From positions 24,118,001 to 24,182,000 of the forward strand of contig OZ316892.1 of NCBI GenBank assembly GCA_973895155.1: a stretch of DNA of 64,000 nucleotides. The letters run 5' to 3'. The notes under the pieces are model-generated. The model searched no databases and was not told the DNA's origin. It saw nothing but the letters and a program-made list of their open reading frames with translations. Both the position numbers and the translations under genes were made by a program. This document shows, in pieces, positions 24,521-36,493 of this stretch. Numbering within the stretch: position 1 is the stretch's first letter; each line of letters begins with the position of its first letter. The DNA comes from Marsupella aquatica (Eukaryota > Marchantiophyta).

Positions 24521-25640
24521 TTTTTCAGTCGATTAGGAACTCCATAGAACTTGCTTCAAGCAAAGCGAACAGCGGATGATTTCCTCTTCGAAGTGGAGCT
24601 ATTGAAAGAAGATCGGACTCAATCTTCTCACAAGTGTGGAGCACACAACCAGGGGCTCATTTCAGTGAATCAATGAAGGCCTGAGGTCAGAAACGGAAAC
24701 AATTGTAAGTGACGGTTTTCAATTTACGTTATCGGGCAAGAGATAAGGTCAATTTCTCAGATCAGTCTTTTTGATTGTTCTATCGGGACTTGAAACTGAG
24801 ATACGCTTGAGCGCCTTGTTTTTCTAGACGTTTCGATGTCAACATCGTTGAATTCTGTCAAATGGTTGAGAAGCAATCTTAATTTCAATTCTCGTTTTTT
24901 GAGCTCGAAATTTTGGCTATGGCGGATAACTTAATATAAGTCACTTTCACCGAATTGTTTCTCCCTCATTACTCCACCGTTTTGCGAGTTCTTTATATCA
25001 ATCTTAATGCCCTCTCAGTCTAGTTTCTGAATCTGAAATCAGAATTGGATTTCGTCAAAAATTGAGATGGGAATTTGAGTGAATCCGTCAAGGGGTACTT
25101 TCTGCCGCGAGTAGTCGCAACTTTCGCGGACGCGCGAGGAGGTCGAAAACTTCGAGGAGGCCTTGTAGGGCTCGACAGGGCTCGGGCAGGGGGAAGTGCC
25201 CCCTGTGAAGTCACCCACAGGGGCTGTACAAGGGCGGACGGAACTTCCCAAAAAGATTCTTTTCCAGAGGCTTAAATTTTTACCGAAGGTCAAAGATTCC
25301 AAGCGGCAAATAAAATCGGATCAACTTCAACTTTTGGAGAGGCGTACTTGGGGAAGCTAGGCAAGTATTGGTGCGTTCAATTCTGAAAAAGTATACTAGT
25401 GGAATCTTTGGCATAAGAGATTCCCTCGAGGGGTAATTATTTCATCTTTTACCCCCTTCCTGTCGAAGTAAAAATTCTCGGCACTCGAGAGTTCATTTGA
25501 CAAACCGTTTTCAGAATTTGGAGCGTTACCTTGTGGGCTACACATAGGAATGATCAGTTTCAAAATTCAGCAACTTTCAATTTTGGCCTTATTTTCACAC
25601 CCCACATCTGAGCATTCGACGTTTATTTCTTGTCGGAAGG

Positions 25641-28600
25641 CGACTCCACACTACATTTGGCATTCCAGCGATAGCGACTACTAGGATTGGAGGTCAAAGG
25701 TTTGAGGTGGAAAAATTTGATGGTCGGATGGACTATACAATGTGGGAACGTAACGTGAGGGATGCACTTAGGGTGATGGGCCTAGGCAAGGTACTAAGAT
25801 CTCAACCCAAGGAGATGGAAGATGATGATTGGCATGATCTCCAGGATCAAACGGTAAGTATTGTTGACATGTACCTGAAAAACAATGTGAAAAAGCAGTT
25901 CGAGGAAAAAACAACACAAACGGTGACGAACTTGTTTCAAGCATTGCGCAACAAGTACTACAAGAAGGAGATGTCAAACTGAATGTATGCAAGCCTGAAG
26001 CTCATGCAATTCAAAATGGCTGATAGAGTCATTCAAGATCATATCGATCAGTTCAATGATCTTGTGGTTGACCTAGAGAATTTGGGGGAGCATTTGAGCG
26101 AAGAAAAGAAAGCCTTACAACTCTTGAACTCACTACCACCTTCGTACCAATCTTTGTCTCGAGTTCTTCTATTCCGTGATAAGACAACTATATCCTACAA
26201 TGATGTGGTGAGTGCCCTGTTGACCGATGACATGTAGTCTAAGCTGGTTTCTTTAACTCATCCTACCTCAACCTCATCATCAACAGCACTCTTGGTAGAA
26301 AGAGGCAAATCAAGGGAGCTATCTCATGAAAACAAAAGGTTTAACCCACTTCCCATGGAGCAAGGAAGGTTCCACGACCGATCTTTTGGTAGGAGGAGGT
26401 TTAGATCCAGATCTAGATCTCGATCCAAATCACCATCCAAGTCTACTCGTGAGATAAAGTGTTGGAAGTGTGACAAAGTGGACCACATGAAGAAGCATTG
26501 TCGCGTCAAAAACACATTCAAGGAAGTTGCCGGTTCTTCCGCCCAAGTAGTTGTTCGAGAAAAGGATAGTGAAGGATTTGCATTGTGTACCACTTCCCAA
26601 GTTGAGGATTATCAATGGATCTTGGCTCCCGCTTGCTCGTATCACATGTGCTATATGCGTGAACTTTTCTCATCCTACACTCCTATCAACGGATCTGTTT
26701 TGATGGGAAATAATCATTCTTGCAAAGTTTTAGGAATTGGATCTGTAAAGATTCAACTACCCGGTGGCAAGTATTGTTCTCTATCAAATGTCAGACACAT
26801 TCCAGAAATGTGTAAGAATTTGATTTCTCTTGGCTACTTGGATGCGAAGGGTTATCAATGGAGTGCAACTGATGGGGTGTTAACAGTCACGCATGGATCA
26901 ATTGAAGTTCTTATTGGCAAGAGGAAAAGAAATATCTATGTCTTGGAAGACACCACCCTTCTTGCCGAAGTCAATTTGGTCACATCTCAGGAGGAGAAAA
27001 TCAATTTATGGCATGCTCGGCTTGGTCACATGAGTGAAAAAAGTTTGGAAATCCTACACAAGCGACATCTCCTACCAGGATTGCAAGCATGCAAGTTGAG
27101 TTTTTGTGATCATTGCATTGTCGGCAAGAAAACAAGAACTCCATTTCCGACTGCCATTCATCATTCTAAAGTTGTACTTGAGTATATTCATTCCGATGTG
27201 TGGGGTCCTGCTCTGGTTTCCTCACATTCAGGCAAATAATACTATATATCGTTTATCGATGATTACTCAAGGTTTGTTTGGATTTATTTCATTGCCCATA
27301 AGTTTGAAGTGCTTTCCATCTTCAAACAATGGGTAGCTCAAGTTGAGACACAGACTGCAAAGAATATGAGATATCTATGATCAGATAATGGTGGTGAATA
27401 CACCTCTGACGAGTTCAACACGTATTGTGCAAATAAGAGAATTACTCACCATCTCACAACTGTGTACACTCCTAAGCAAAATAGTGTTGTTGAGCGACTC
27501 AACCGCACATTGTTGGAGCGAGCAAGGAGCATGTTGAGCCACTCTAAATTGCCACAAATTTTTTGGGCGGAAGCTGTCAACATAGCTGCTTATCTAGTAA
27601 ATCTCTCTCCTAGTCGGGCAATTACTTACAAAACCCCCTTTGAGCTATGGCACAATCGACCTGTTGATTATTCAAAGCTTAGAGTTTTTTGGTTGTGAAG
27701 CATATGCACATGTTCCTAGCAATAATAGGACTAAGCTAGATCCTCCAGCCCATAAATGCATTTTTCTTGGTTATCAGTGTGACGTTAAAGGATATCGATT
27801 GTGGGATCCAGTTGATTGCAAGTTACTTGTTAGTCAGGATGAATCCTTCAATGAAGATAAATCATTGAAGGAGGGGGAGATAGATCAATTCCCTACTACT
27901 AACAAAGTGCAATCTCCTCCTCTAGAGGATGTAAGAGGAGAGGATGTGTCAAATGAAGAATATGTTGACACTACTGTAAGGCAAAGCACACTACAATCAG
28001 ATCAGCCAGAGTCTTTAGTGCGAAGAGGAACTCGTAAACGTCAAGCCCGGGAAAGGTATGGAACTTGGCTTCCTTCTGATCAAGTGGATTTGGATGAAGA
28101 ATCTATTGATGCATTGGTGACAAAAGATGGAGATCCATCCTCATTTCGAGAGGTCCTAGCTTCTATGGAGAAGCAACAGTGGCAGACAGCGATGCGCATG
28201 GAAATGAAATCACTTCATGATAACAAGACTTGGGAACTCACAAGTCTACCTAGTGACAAGCAGGCTGTTGACAGCAAGTGGATGTATAGGAAGAAAGATG
28301 GACCCACGGAGGATGCTGAGAAGATATTTAAGGCTCGGTTGGTAGCCAAGGGTTTTACTCAACATAAAGCACAGGATAGGGGCGAAGTTGATAAGCTTAA
28401 GGCCCAACTCAGTTATGAGTTTAAGATGAAGGATTTGGGCACAGCCAAGAGGATCCTAGGCATGGAGATTGTCAGAGATGTTAACAAAGCCAAACTTTGG
28501 CTGACGCAGAAAAGATATGTAGAGAAGGTACTCTCAAAATTCAACATGACAGATGCTAAGGCTGTGAGTGTTCCTTTGGCAAGGCATTTCAATATTTCTA

Positions 28601-29326
28601 CAGCATTTTGTCCATCGGATGCGACAGAAAAAAGTTTGATGTCCAAAGTTCCTTATGAAAGATAGTGCTGTGGGTAGTTTAATGTATCTCATGGTATGCA
28701 CCCGACCAGACATAACTTATGCCGTTAGCAAGGTAAGCAGATACATGGCAAATCCAGGAAAAGTTCATTGGGAAGCAGTGAAATGGATTTTGCGCTACAT
28801 CAGAGGTTCCACTAAGAAGGGTTTATTGTTTGATGCAAGTTCAAACAATATGAAAGTGCTTCAAGGTTATATGGATGTAGACTACATAGGTGATCTGGAT
28901 AAGAGGAGATCGACAACTGGATATGTATTTACACTTGCTGGTGGATGCATTAGTTGGAAGTCTACTCTCCAAAAGTGTGTTGCAAAGTCTACTATGGATG
29001 CCGAGTATGTAGCGGCAGCAGAAGCAGCAGAAGCAGCATCAGAGACCATTTGGTTGAAAAAGCTTGTCACGGAGATGGGCTTATCACAAGATTGTGTCTA
29101 TCTTCATTGTGACAGTCAAAGTGCAATTTACACTACCAAGAATCAGGTGATGGATGGCAGGGTAAAGCACATTGATGTCCGCTATCATTTCATCCGACAA
29201 ACATTATCGGATGATGAGTTTGAGCTTGTCAAGATGGATGGAAAGCTTAATCCAGCGGATGCTTTTACCAAAGTATTAGACTCCAATAGTTTTTCAAGGC
29301 ATTGTAATTATTTACAAATATTGTAA
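25641..29326 (+). pseudogene. Broken copia gag-pol
   Basis: One ancestral polyprotein, now interrupted. No ATG is seen at the gag start; the frame is open before 25707. Gag is followed by a CCHC zinc knuckle at 26460-26501 (CX2CX4HX4C). GAG-pre-integrase (LWHARLGHMS) and integrase (HSDVWGP, SDNGGEY, VVERLNRTL) follow. In-frame stops lie at 25980, 26235, 27237 and 27378. A one-base gain in a T run near 27684-27689 shifts the frame, and a second shift occurs near 28655-28664. In reverse transcriptase the frame jumps at about 28376-28384 from the KARLVAKGFTQ block to the KLKAQLSYEFKMKDLG block, so the catalytic core with the YVDD-type motif is missing. RNase H (LHCDSQSAI, NPADAFTK) is recognisable to the end. 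The element cannot move by itself. Confidence 0.92.
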
Positions 29327-29520
29327 ATATAGAATTAACCAAGAAAATGTCTCTATATGAGTACTCCATCCGATGGCTTATCGGCTACGGCTTAGTTCTA
29401 GTTAACCCTTGCATTAGGAGGAGGGTTTTTTGGCCCTACTGTCTTGAACTTCCCGTGGAGGAACTTGTAAGGAAAAGACAATGTTATGAACCCTCTCAAG
29501 ACGTGAGTCAAGGGGGAGTT

Positions 29521-29843
29521 TGTAGAGGTTAACTCAGTCTTGGGTTGGACTATGGTTAGTATGTTAACTAGGGTTAGAGTAAACCCTAGTTGAAGAGTTG
29601 GTCCTTATCTCTTCAACTTCTATGTGGTGTGAAAACACACAATAGAGTTTTCAAGAGAGAACACAGTGATATAGCAAGAGATGAGAGCTTGAAGAGATGA
29701 GAGCTATGGTGATGTTTGAGTAGACACATAACCGTTAATAAAACTTAGTCTTCCCGTGGACGTAGCCAACCTTGAGGCGAACCACATAACTATTGAGCAC
29801 GTGTATATTTGGAGTGTTTTTCCTGATCTGATTTCTCCCCACA
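29521..29843 (+). repeat. 3' LTR of the copia element
   Basis: 323 bp, same length and ends as the 5' LTR. Preceded by the polypurine tract at about 29509-29518 and followed by the TCAAC duplication. Confidence 0.95.
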
Positions 29844-30090
29844 TCAACAACATCTTTTACTTGGTGGCATCTTTTGGTCAATGACAGATGTAATCTCATG
29901 TCAACAACATCGTGTACTAAATGTCTTATACTATTTTGTTCTTAACAACATCTTTGGGGACATAACATCTTTTTACTTAACATCTTTGGCACCACAACAT
30001 GATTGTTTTATTTAACTATATCTTTTTACTTTGACATATTTAACATAAAACATTTTTTTACTTAAAGACATCTTTTGATGGAACTACATA
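29844..30090. repeat. Right part of the older repeat (ACATCTTT-rich)
   Basis: A/T-rich DNA with many irregular ACATCTTT or AACATCTTTT words. It resembles the 104-bp repeats at 52866-53290. Together with 23581-24177 it probably formed one element before the copia insertion. Confidence 0.5.
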
Positions 30091-31358
30091 GTTGGCCATA
30101 AGCTTTTTTTACAATTATGCCTTATGGCCAAGCTTAAGTAAATTTCACAAAAATCAGGGAAGGGAACTAAGTACTCACATAGTAGTACTCTTTGCCTTTC
30201 GTAAACCAACTCATCCAGGAGACAGTGGTTTGGTCCATCCTGGTTATAAGGTTAATGAGAGTGGTACATCCAAGCATTACTTCAAACCTTCACTGTTCTG
30301 GCTTTTTGCTCGCCAGTTATTACGAAGAGTCTCCCAAAGACAGACGGAGCTCGTCTCCGCCATCGCCAACTCCCAGAAGCAATTCAGTTGGCCATCGTGC
30401 ATTCCTCTCTTGTGCCGCTTTCGACAGAATTACAAGTTATGCATAGATAAGAAACCCAAGTACCAGTAGTTTATGAAAGATCCTTTCTTTCTATTTTGCT
30501 TTGAACAAAGTATTTTGTACAAGATATAAAATCCTGTAGTCGGCAATCGATCCCTTTCTGCCCTCCGCTCTCTGCGGAATTTGAAGTTCTGCCTTCTTTC
30601 GATCGAGCATCGTCAATCGAGCGGTCATGAGGAAAGACTCTCCTGCCACTACATAATTGTAATTTGAAGAGCACCTATTGTGCAGACGTCCAGTTGACAA
30701 TTGGAAAATTCGATTCGGAGCCAGGATTTTTTGGTCGGTGCTTGACTTTCGATTTCAATTAGCTGGTAATCGATTCTCACTTTCCATTCTGCGTGGGATA
30801 TGAAACTTCCGTTCCAGTGCTGGCAACCGAGCGGCCGAAATTGAGCACAGGGAGAAAATTTATTTGCCAAAAGTATTAGTGGAACTGAAGAGCACCTAAC
30901 TTTAGGTGTGTTGATGTCGAGTTGAGAATCGGAGAGTTCGATTCGGCGACAGGAATTACTTGGCTATTGTTTGGTTGGCGATTTCGGGGACTTTTACAGG
31001 AGAGAATCAATTCGGTAGTTCATCTGGATGGTTAAGTACTGAAGTGTGAACTGTATTATGGTCGCCAGGGGTGCTGAATTTTGAAAAGACTCGAACTGAA
31101 CAGCTGGAAAATTTATGGTATAGGTTTTTGAACGGTGGATGGATTTCAGGGAGCTTCAGTGGAAAAGGGAATCATAGCAGATTGTAATTGGTGGCAATTA
31201 GGTCGGGCGGAGCAGGGGAGTCGAGACTTACGGGAATGGTTTTAGGTCGTTATATTTTGTATAATTCTTTCCACGGGATTAAGAAACATTGTGATTGATC
31301 TAGAAATTCCTTTATCGGCTATTTTTCTTGGATCGCGCTGAGTTACACCTTCAACCAA
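30091..31358. promoter_or_regulatory. Upstream region of the STK19-like gene
   Basis: Contains scattered short upstream open frames but no gene that I recognise. Probably promoter and 5' leader of the gene starting at 31359. Confidence 0.35.
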
Positions 31359-34300
31359 ATGCGCAAGCGGGCTATTCTTGCCACTCCTTCACTGGCGATA
31401 AGCCTTGCATTGAACAGCTTTGCGGCTTCCATAGTCAAAGAAGAGGAGAAGAAAAGAAAAAGGCAACTTTCCTCTTCTGCTACTGCTGCTGCAGCGGCCA
31501 CAGTTAAGGATGTTGATGATCAGGGCGATGGTGACAACGTTAGAGGAATTGGTGACGACAGCGGAGCAGAAGGGTCATCGAATAGAATTGAAAAGAGGAA
31601 GAGACAGAACGCTGGTGACGATGGGAACAGCAACCAGAGGGCGCGGAAATCGTCAGGGGTCGAGCTTGCTGATTGCAGTTTTCCGAATGAGGACGACATT
31701 GGAGAGAACGACGGAGCTGAAGTCCTTCAAGGTATTTAAACTTCCAAACTGAATTCATCAGGGATCCATTGGCAATTCGCATAACTGCTCAGTGACGGAC
31801 TTTATTGTGGAGTGTCCATTCTGCTCCCTCAGGATTGATTGTGTCTCAGAAGGAACCGTTAGGTGTATGTATACAAGACTCAATTGGTCCATTAGGCCCA
31901 TGTTTTGGCTTTTAAGAACCTTACTCGCAAACGGACCTATAACTTCTGCATGGCTTGCTCACGAGTTTGACACTCTTTTAATGACGTCGACGACTCACCT
32001 TTGAACTGTCATGGAACATTTTCCGGATACATTCAGCTTAAAGGATTTCCGTGCTAGTCTCTGAAGTAAAGATCATCAAGTATATTTCATGTTCTGTTGG
32101 ACAATTGAAGCAAACTGGATTTTTCTTGTTGTAGAATTAATCAGAAGGCCAAGGAGCATATACAAACTGGAAGTGTTCTAATTTCCTCGTTGTTCATTCT
32201 GAGGGTGGTTTCCATTCAGCAGACTGGACCTTACCAACAGATACGTTGGTGGCTTTAAAGATGATGTGTCAACAATTCCCCAAGTCTGATCAGGTTGGTC
32301 TCTGGATGGAATCGATGTCCATAACCAAGACTCTGGCCTGTGGCCTTGTTGCTGCGGTTTTAGAATTTCTAACCTCTTTAGAGCTTGGCGGGAAATGTAC
32401 CTAACAGGTTGATTATTACTGCAGATGGCTGTGCGGCCCTTTGTGTTGAGATCTCAGCTGTATAGCAGTGTGAGTGACAGGACCACGGCTGATCGAGATT
32501 TGGAGGTATTTATTACTGGACCTACTGTTTAATTCTGTTGGGAATAGAGGGCAAATATAGCTAAAATATTTATTCCGAAAGGGATTCGTGGAAGTAAGGG
32601 TTGAACTCATGTTGTTGCTGGCACTCCGCTTGCCTGGCTATTTGTATGGCAAGCATTGGTTTTAGAAAGACGTTCCGGTGCTGAACTTGAACCAGCTTGT
32701 CTCCACGAAGAACACAATATGCTGACTTACTGGTTCTGCCCATGGTAGGAGCTGAAGCAGCAACACACTGTCCGCATTTTCAAGCTAAATAGTGGGAAAG
32801 ACGATTTTGCCATCATGATGATGGAAGATTACATGAAGCAGGTAATGTTTCTGTAGATGAAATCTGCTGGCTTTATGGTTGCATCAGCATCACTGGCAAT
32901 TCTCATGAACGTTATTAACACCTGGTTTTCACCAAATCAAACGCTCGAAATGCTGTGGAACTACTATTCCCTTGAGTCCATAGGGATATTTTTGGGGGAC
33001 CATCCTCATCCGTGATAGGTGTGAGGTGTAGATCGAAGAAGAGAAAAAGCGCATGGAGACAAGGAGGCCTGAGGAAGAATTAAGCGTCTTTGACTGGTTT
33101 GCGACTAATGTGGTGACTGCTCATACTGGAGTCGGTATCAGACATCCGCATCTGGTATGTCACTTTGGCACACCCCCGCATACCTAGGTTTTTTTGCCGC
33201 TCATTTTTTAGATTTAACTCATTTTGATTTCTTTTTGCATTTATGAAACTTGTGGAAATGTTTGAGATTGCCGACAATTCTTTGACCCTGGTTCTAGCTC
33301 TGCCGAGTGTTGATAATTTTCGAATTTTGTGCAAATGCTGATCGTATTTCAGTTCAACTCACCACCACTGGTCCGATAAGAAACCAGGTCCAAACTGGCT
33401 TTTAAAAATTTCTGACAGATAGAGAGAAGTAATGAACGAATGAGTGAAACAAAACAAAACTTGGGGGAAGCCCAATTGTAGAAGTAACCAGCTGTAAGAG
33501 AGTAGGAAAATGAGTGGAATTTAAGCTTCGAAGAGACATAATGGAATTCCCTAAGTTGTTCAGATTGGTTAAATGAAATGTAACTATACTTCTGTGTACC
33601 TGGGTCGTAAACGAGCAAAACGTTGCAGAAATGGAATGCGGATCTTTCGTATTAGTTGGAATCTTATTCTCTTTTCCTGTTTGACTGTGCACCATGTGAA
33701 CAACCGTTGCCGTTCGTTTATATTTGAAGCAGCTCACTGGATCATGGTTTGAGAGAAATGCACCGCGGCAAGTGAACCATAGTATCTGTACTAGAACTCT
33801 AATTTTCTCCTGGATACAAAGGCCATAGTAGGTTTATGCAATTTCTATGTTCCTATGAAATGTTGTTGCAGATTCTGCTGCTAAAACAAGCTGGCAAAGC
33901 AAACGACAAGCATGTATCTCTCCTTATCAATGCTGGTCTCCTGGTCAGTCCTCTAACACCTAAGTTGCCAATGTTTTATCCCATCCTTATATAAAGCCAT
34001 TGTATTGCTCTTATTTATCGTTCACTGCCGTTACCGAGATACAGAGCTTGCGTGAATACAATCTGCGTCTGATACTTTTAAACTGACCGTGAACTTGGTC
34101 AGTTTAAAGTTTTTTCCTTATTTATCTTTGCCATAGGGAAATTGATGATCACCTGTTCAAGTTTACCTGCAGGTGCGGCAAATAGCAGATGAAACCACTT
34201 ACTGGTTTGGCATCCCAAATGTTGGTTCTCTTTTGAAGAGTCTCACTGGGGTATGGCTCATGTAGAATATCTGGGTTGTTTGTCCTTAAGCAGTTAGCCA

Positions 34301-34648
34301 AAGGTTCAACCGGCTTGACCTTATTTTTTGTACGTTTGGAGTGAATTACTGATGAGCTACATATCTGAATAATGTAATGAGAGGCTGGGTGAGGCTATGT
34401 TTCACGAATAATTTTCTCTGTTGTAATTGAGAAGGTTTTTGTTATTGTGCATGCAGGGACGGAAGGAGCTCCTGTCGTTTTTGTCGAGAAGGAGGTACAA
34501 GGAAATCCTTCAATCTGTTCTTGAGAAGAAGAGATTAAGGTCCTCTCAATTTAATATCCGGTTCCATGTCCGTGACTTCATTGGTTCAGGACAACTTTTC
34601 TCTATACATACACCAGCTGGTCCCCTGTTAAGACTTGCAAGAGATTAG
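31359..34648 (+). CDS. STK19-family winged-helix protein
   Basis: Eight exons: 31359-31731, 32220-32293, 32425-32505, 32749-32841, 33032-33154, 33872-33943, 34173-34250 and 34457-34648. They join in phase to 361 aa. The ATG has AAA in front of it. Residues 1-124 are a charged, disordered N-terminus with a basic KKRKRQ cluster (possible nuclear signal). The conserved domain follows: LPTDTLVALKMMCQQFP, RPFVLRSQLYSSVSDRT, DLEELKQQHTVRIFKLNSG, LLINAGLLVRQIADETTYWF, IPNVGSLLKSLTGGRKELLS, ILQSVLEKKRL and FHVRDFIGSGQ. This order matches STK19. Despite the name, that family has no kinase fold. It is made of winged helices, binds DNA and acts in transcription-coupled nucleotide excision repair in animals; the plant role is inferred. 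Exon 2 has a CAGCAG acceptor that could shift the start by one codon. Confidence 0.88.
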
Positions 34649-36493
34649 CCCTGCTTTGAGCTTTCCTTTACGCGCGCAAACATGTCCACACATTGCTCTT
34701 GGCAAGCTGGTGCATAGAAATCACAATCCACCATTCATTTGATATGGCACAAAGCGCGAGGGGCGCATGGCTTTGTGTGCCCAAATTAGTTGACACCCGA
34801 TTTTTTTGTGAATAAATTTGTAGTACCTTGCGCTAGGTAGGATAGGAGAGGTAGCCATTATTTATACAAATAAGCAACACCATTTAAAGCTGGTCCAAAG
34901 TTCATCATTGAAGGTGGACACAGCTTAAGCATTGTTTAGAATAAAAACTTGCATGGGAGTAGGTTATTTGAAATGATGACCAAGTATACTATTTGGAAGA
35001 TACTGTCACTCTCATGCTTAGTGAAAGTTCGAGGAGCCGTGAACTAGCTGCATTTCATTGCGCGATTGGGTCCTTGGGGCCTAAATAATTTATTGATTCA
35101 CATTGGTCATTTTACAAGGGTGGGCGGTGCAACGAGCTTGCTACCACGCTCCTGTTGCAATAGTGGCTGTGGTATCCGAACCATCTACTCTCACATGCTT
35201 TGGAAAATATTTGTAAGGTATTAATTGGACTATTTATTCAATCTCTTAGTCAAAGCTTGGGAACTGAGAATTTCTCTTACTGGTTTTCATCACTACATGA
35301 AGTTTCTGCCGTGAATTATACCATTTTCAAACCCTTGGGCACAACGACAAGTCATACGAAAAGTCAACCCACGGTAAGTCATTTACTTGTATTTCTTTTT
35401 CCATGATGAAGGTTGTCCGTTGCAGTTTTTACTTTTTCGTGCCTTGAAGAAGTGTGGTCTAGTCATATTCAAATATTGACTACTCTTTTTCATCATTCAT
35501 GCGTCGCTTGTCTCAGTACTAAATTCCTCCCGTGTCTCTCTGTCCCTTTTGGAGAGTGATCTAATCGAATCAAATTTTAGACTTGTTCGTCACAGTGGCT
35601 CCCTGGATCCTCTGTCAAGTATTCTGCGTGTTTGTCAAACGGAGGGTGACCAGGGGTGATATTGAAGTTTGGACATATCATATCATAACTTGCTTTACTC
35701 CCCAGGACAGTAGATAGAAAGAGAGTCTAGTGTACACTCTGATCATCAGACACAAACCAAGTTTGTTTGCCAGAATAAGGTTTCAATTAAGACAACGTGT
35801 TAACCTAAGTGAATTTATCTCTCATCTATCCAACTTTAACAGGTTCACTACGTCAATGCTGGCATGAAGGTAGTTTGTTAGTAAAGTCATGATGGCTCGC
35901 AGAAATCATTAGCGACTCTTTAGACTGCAGCATTTAGGATGTGGAAGTGGACTCCTGTAGTTGATTATAAGCGGGGAAGTTAATTGGTTTCAGTTGGAAG
36001 TTGAAGTAGACAGTACGCATCCCCCTCAAACGGCGGCATCTAGTTATCAGCGGAAAGGAATATGGTACATGTTCAAACATCCACCACAACGATTCATACA
36101 ACCCAAGGCCGTTCAGGAAGAACTTGCTTGAAATAGTTGAATTGGCGTCAGTATTCCGTTGAAACAGGTGAACTTGGTGTCAATGCTGCTTCGAAATGAG
36201 AGGAGCATTCACGAACAACGAGCACGTTTTCGAAGTGAGACAATCAGCTTAGAAGAACCCAACAAACCTGGTGTAGAACAACCCCAAACCGATGCTATGT
36301 ATAAAAAAGCCGGTGCTCTCTAAATCCCTTGCATTGAATTCAGGTCATCTCAATCTTGGGAGGATTTTTATTGATCAGCAGAATCTAATCAAGCCTAAAC
36401 CTAGAGGGATTTTCTCTGTATGAAACCCCATAGGGACGTTTTATAATTTTGTAGTAAAAAAATCACCCAATATCAGAATAGTACAAATCTCCA
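34649..36493. other. Intergenic between convergent genes
   Basis: This stretch separates the STK19-like gene (plus) and the phosphoribosyltransferase gene (minus), which point toward each other. It must contain both 3' untranslated regions. No other gene or repeat stands out. Confidence 0.4.

Larger units (their letters stand above)
24178..29843 (+). mobile_element. Degenerate Ty1-copia LTR retrotransposon
   Basis: A complete but dead element: 5' LTR 24178-24500, 3' LTR 29521-29843, and a 5-bp target duplication TCAAC at 24173-24177 and 29844-29848. The 5' LTR is followed by TGGTATCAGAGC (24503-24514), complementary to the initiator methionine tRNA 3' end, the usual copia primer site. The polypurine tract AAGGGGGAG lies just before the 3' LTR. 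The internal region is 5,020 bp with a long leader (24515 to about 25640). Order is gag, GAG-pre-integrase, integrase, reverse transcriptase, RNase H, which defines Copia. LTR TG...CA ends are intact. Nine differences separate the LTRs, about 2.8%. Confidence 0.95.
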
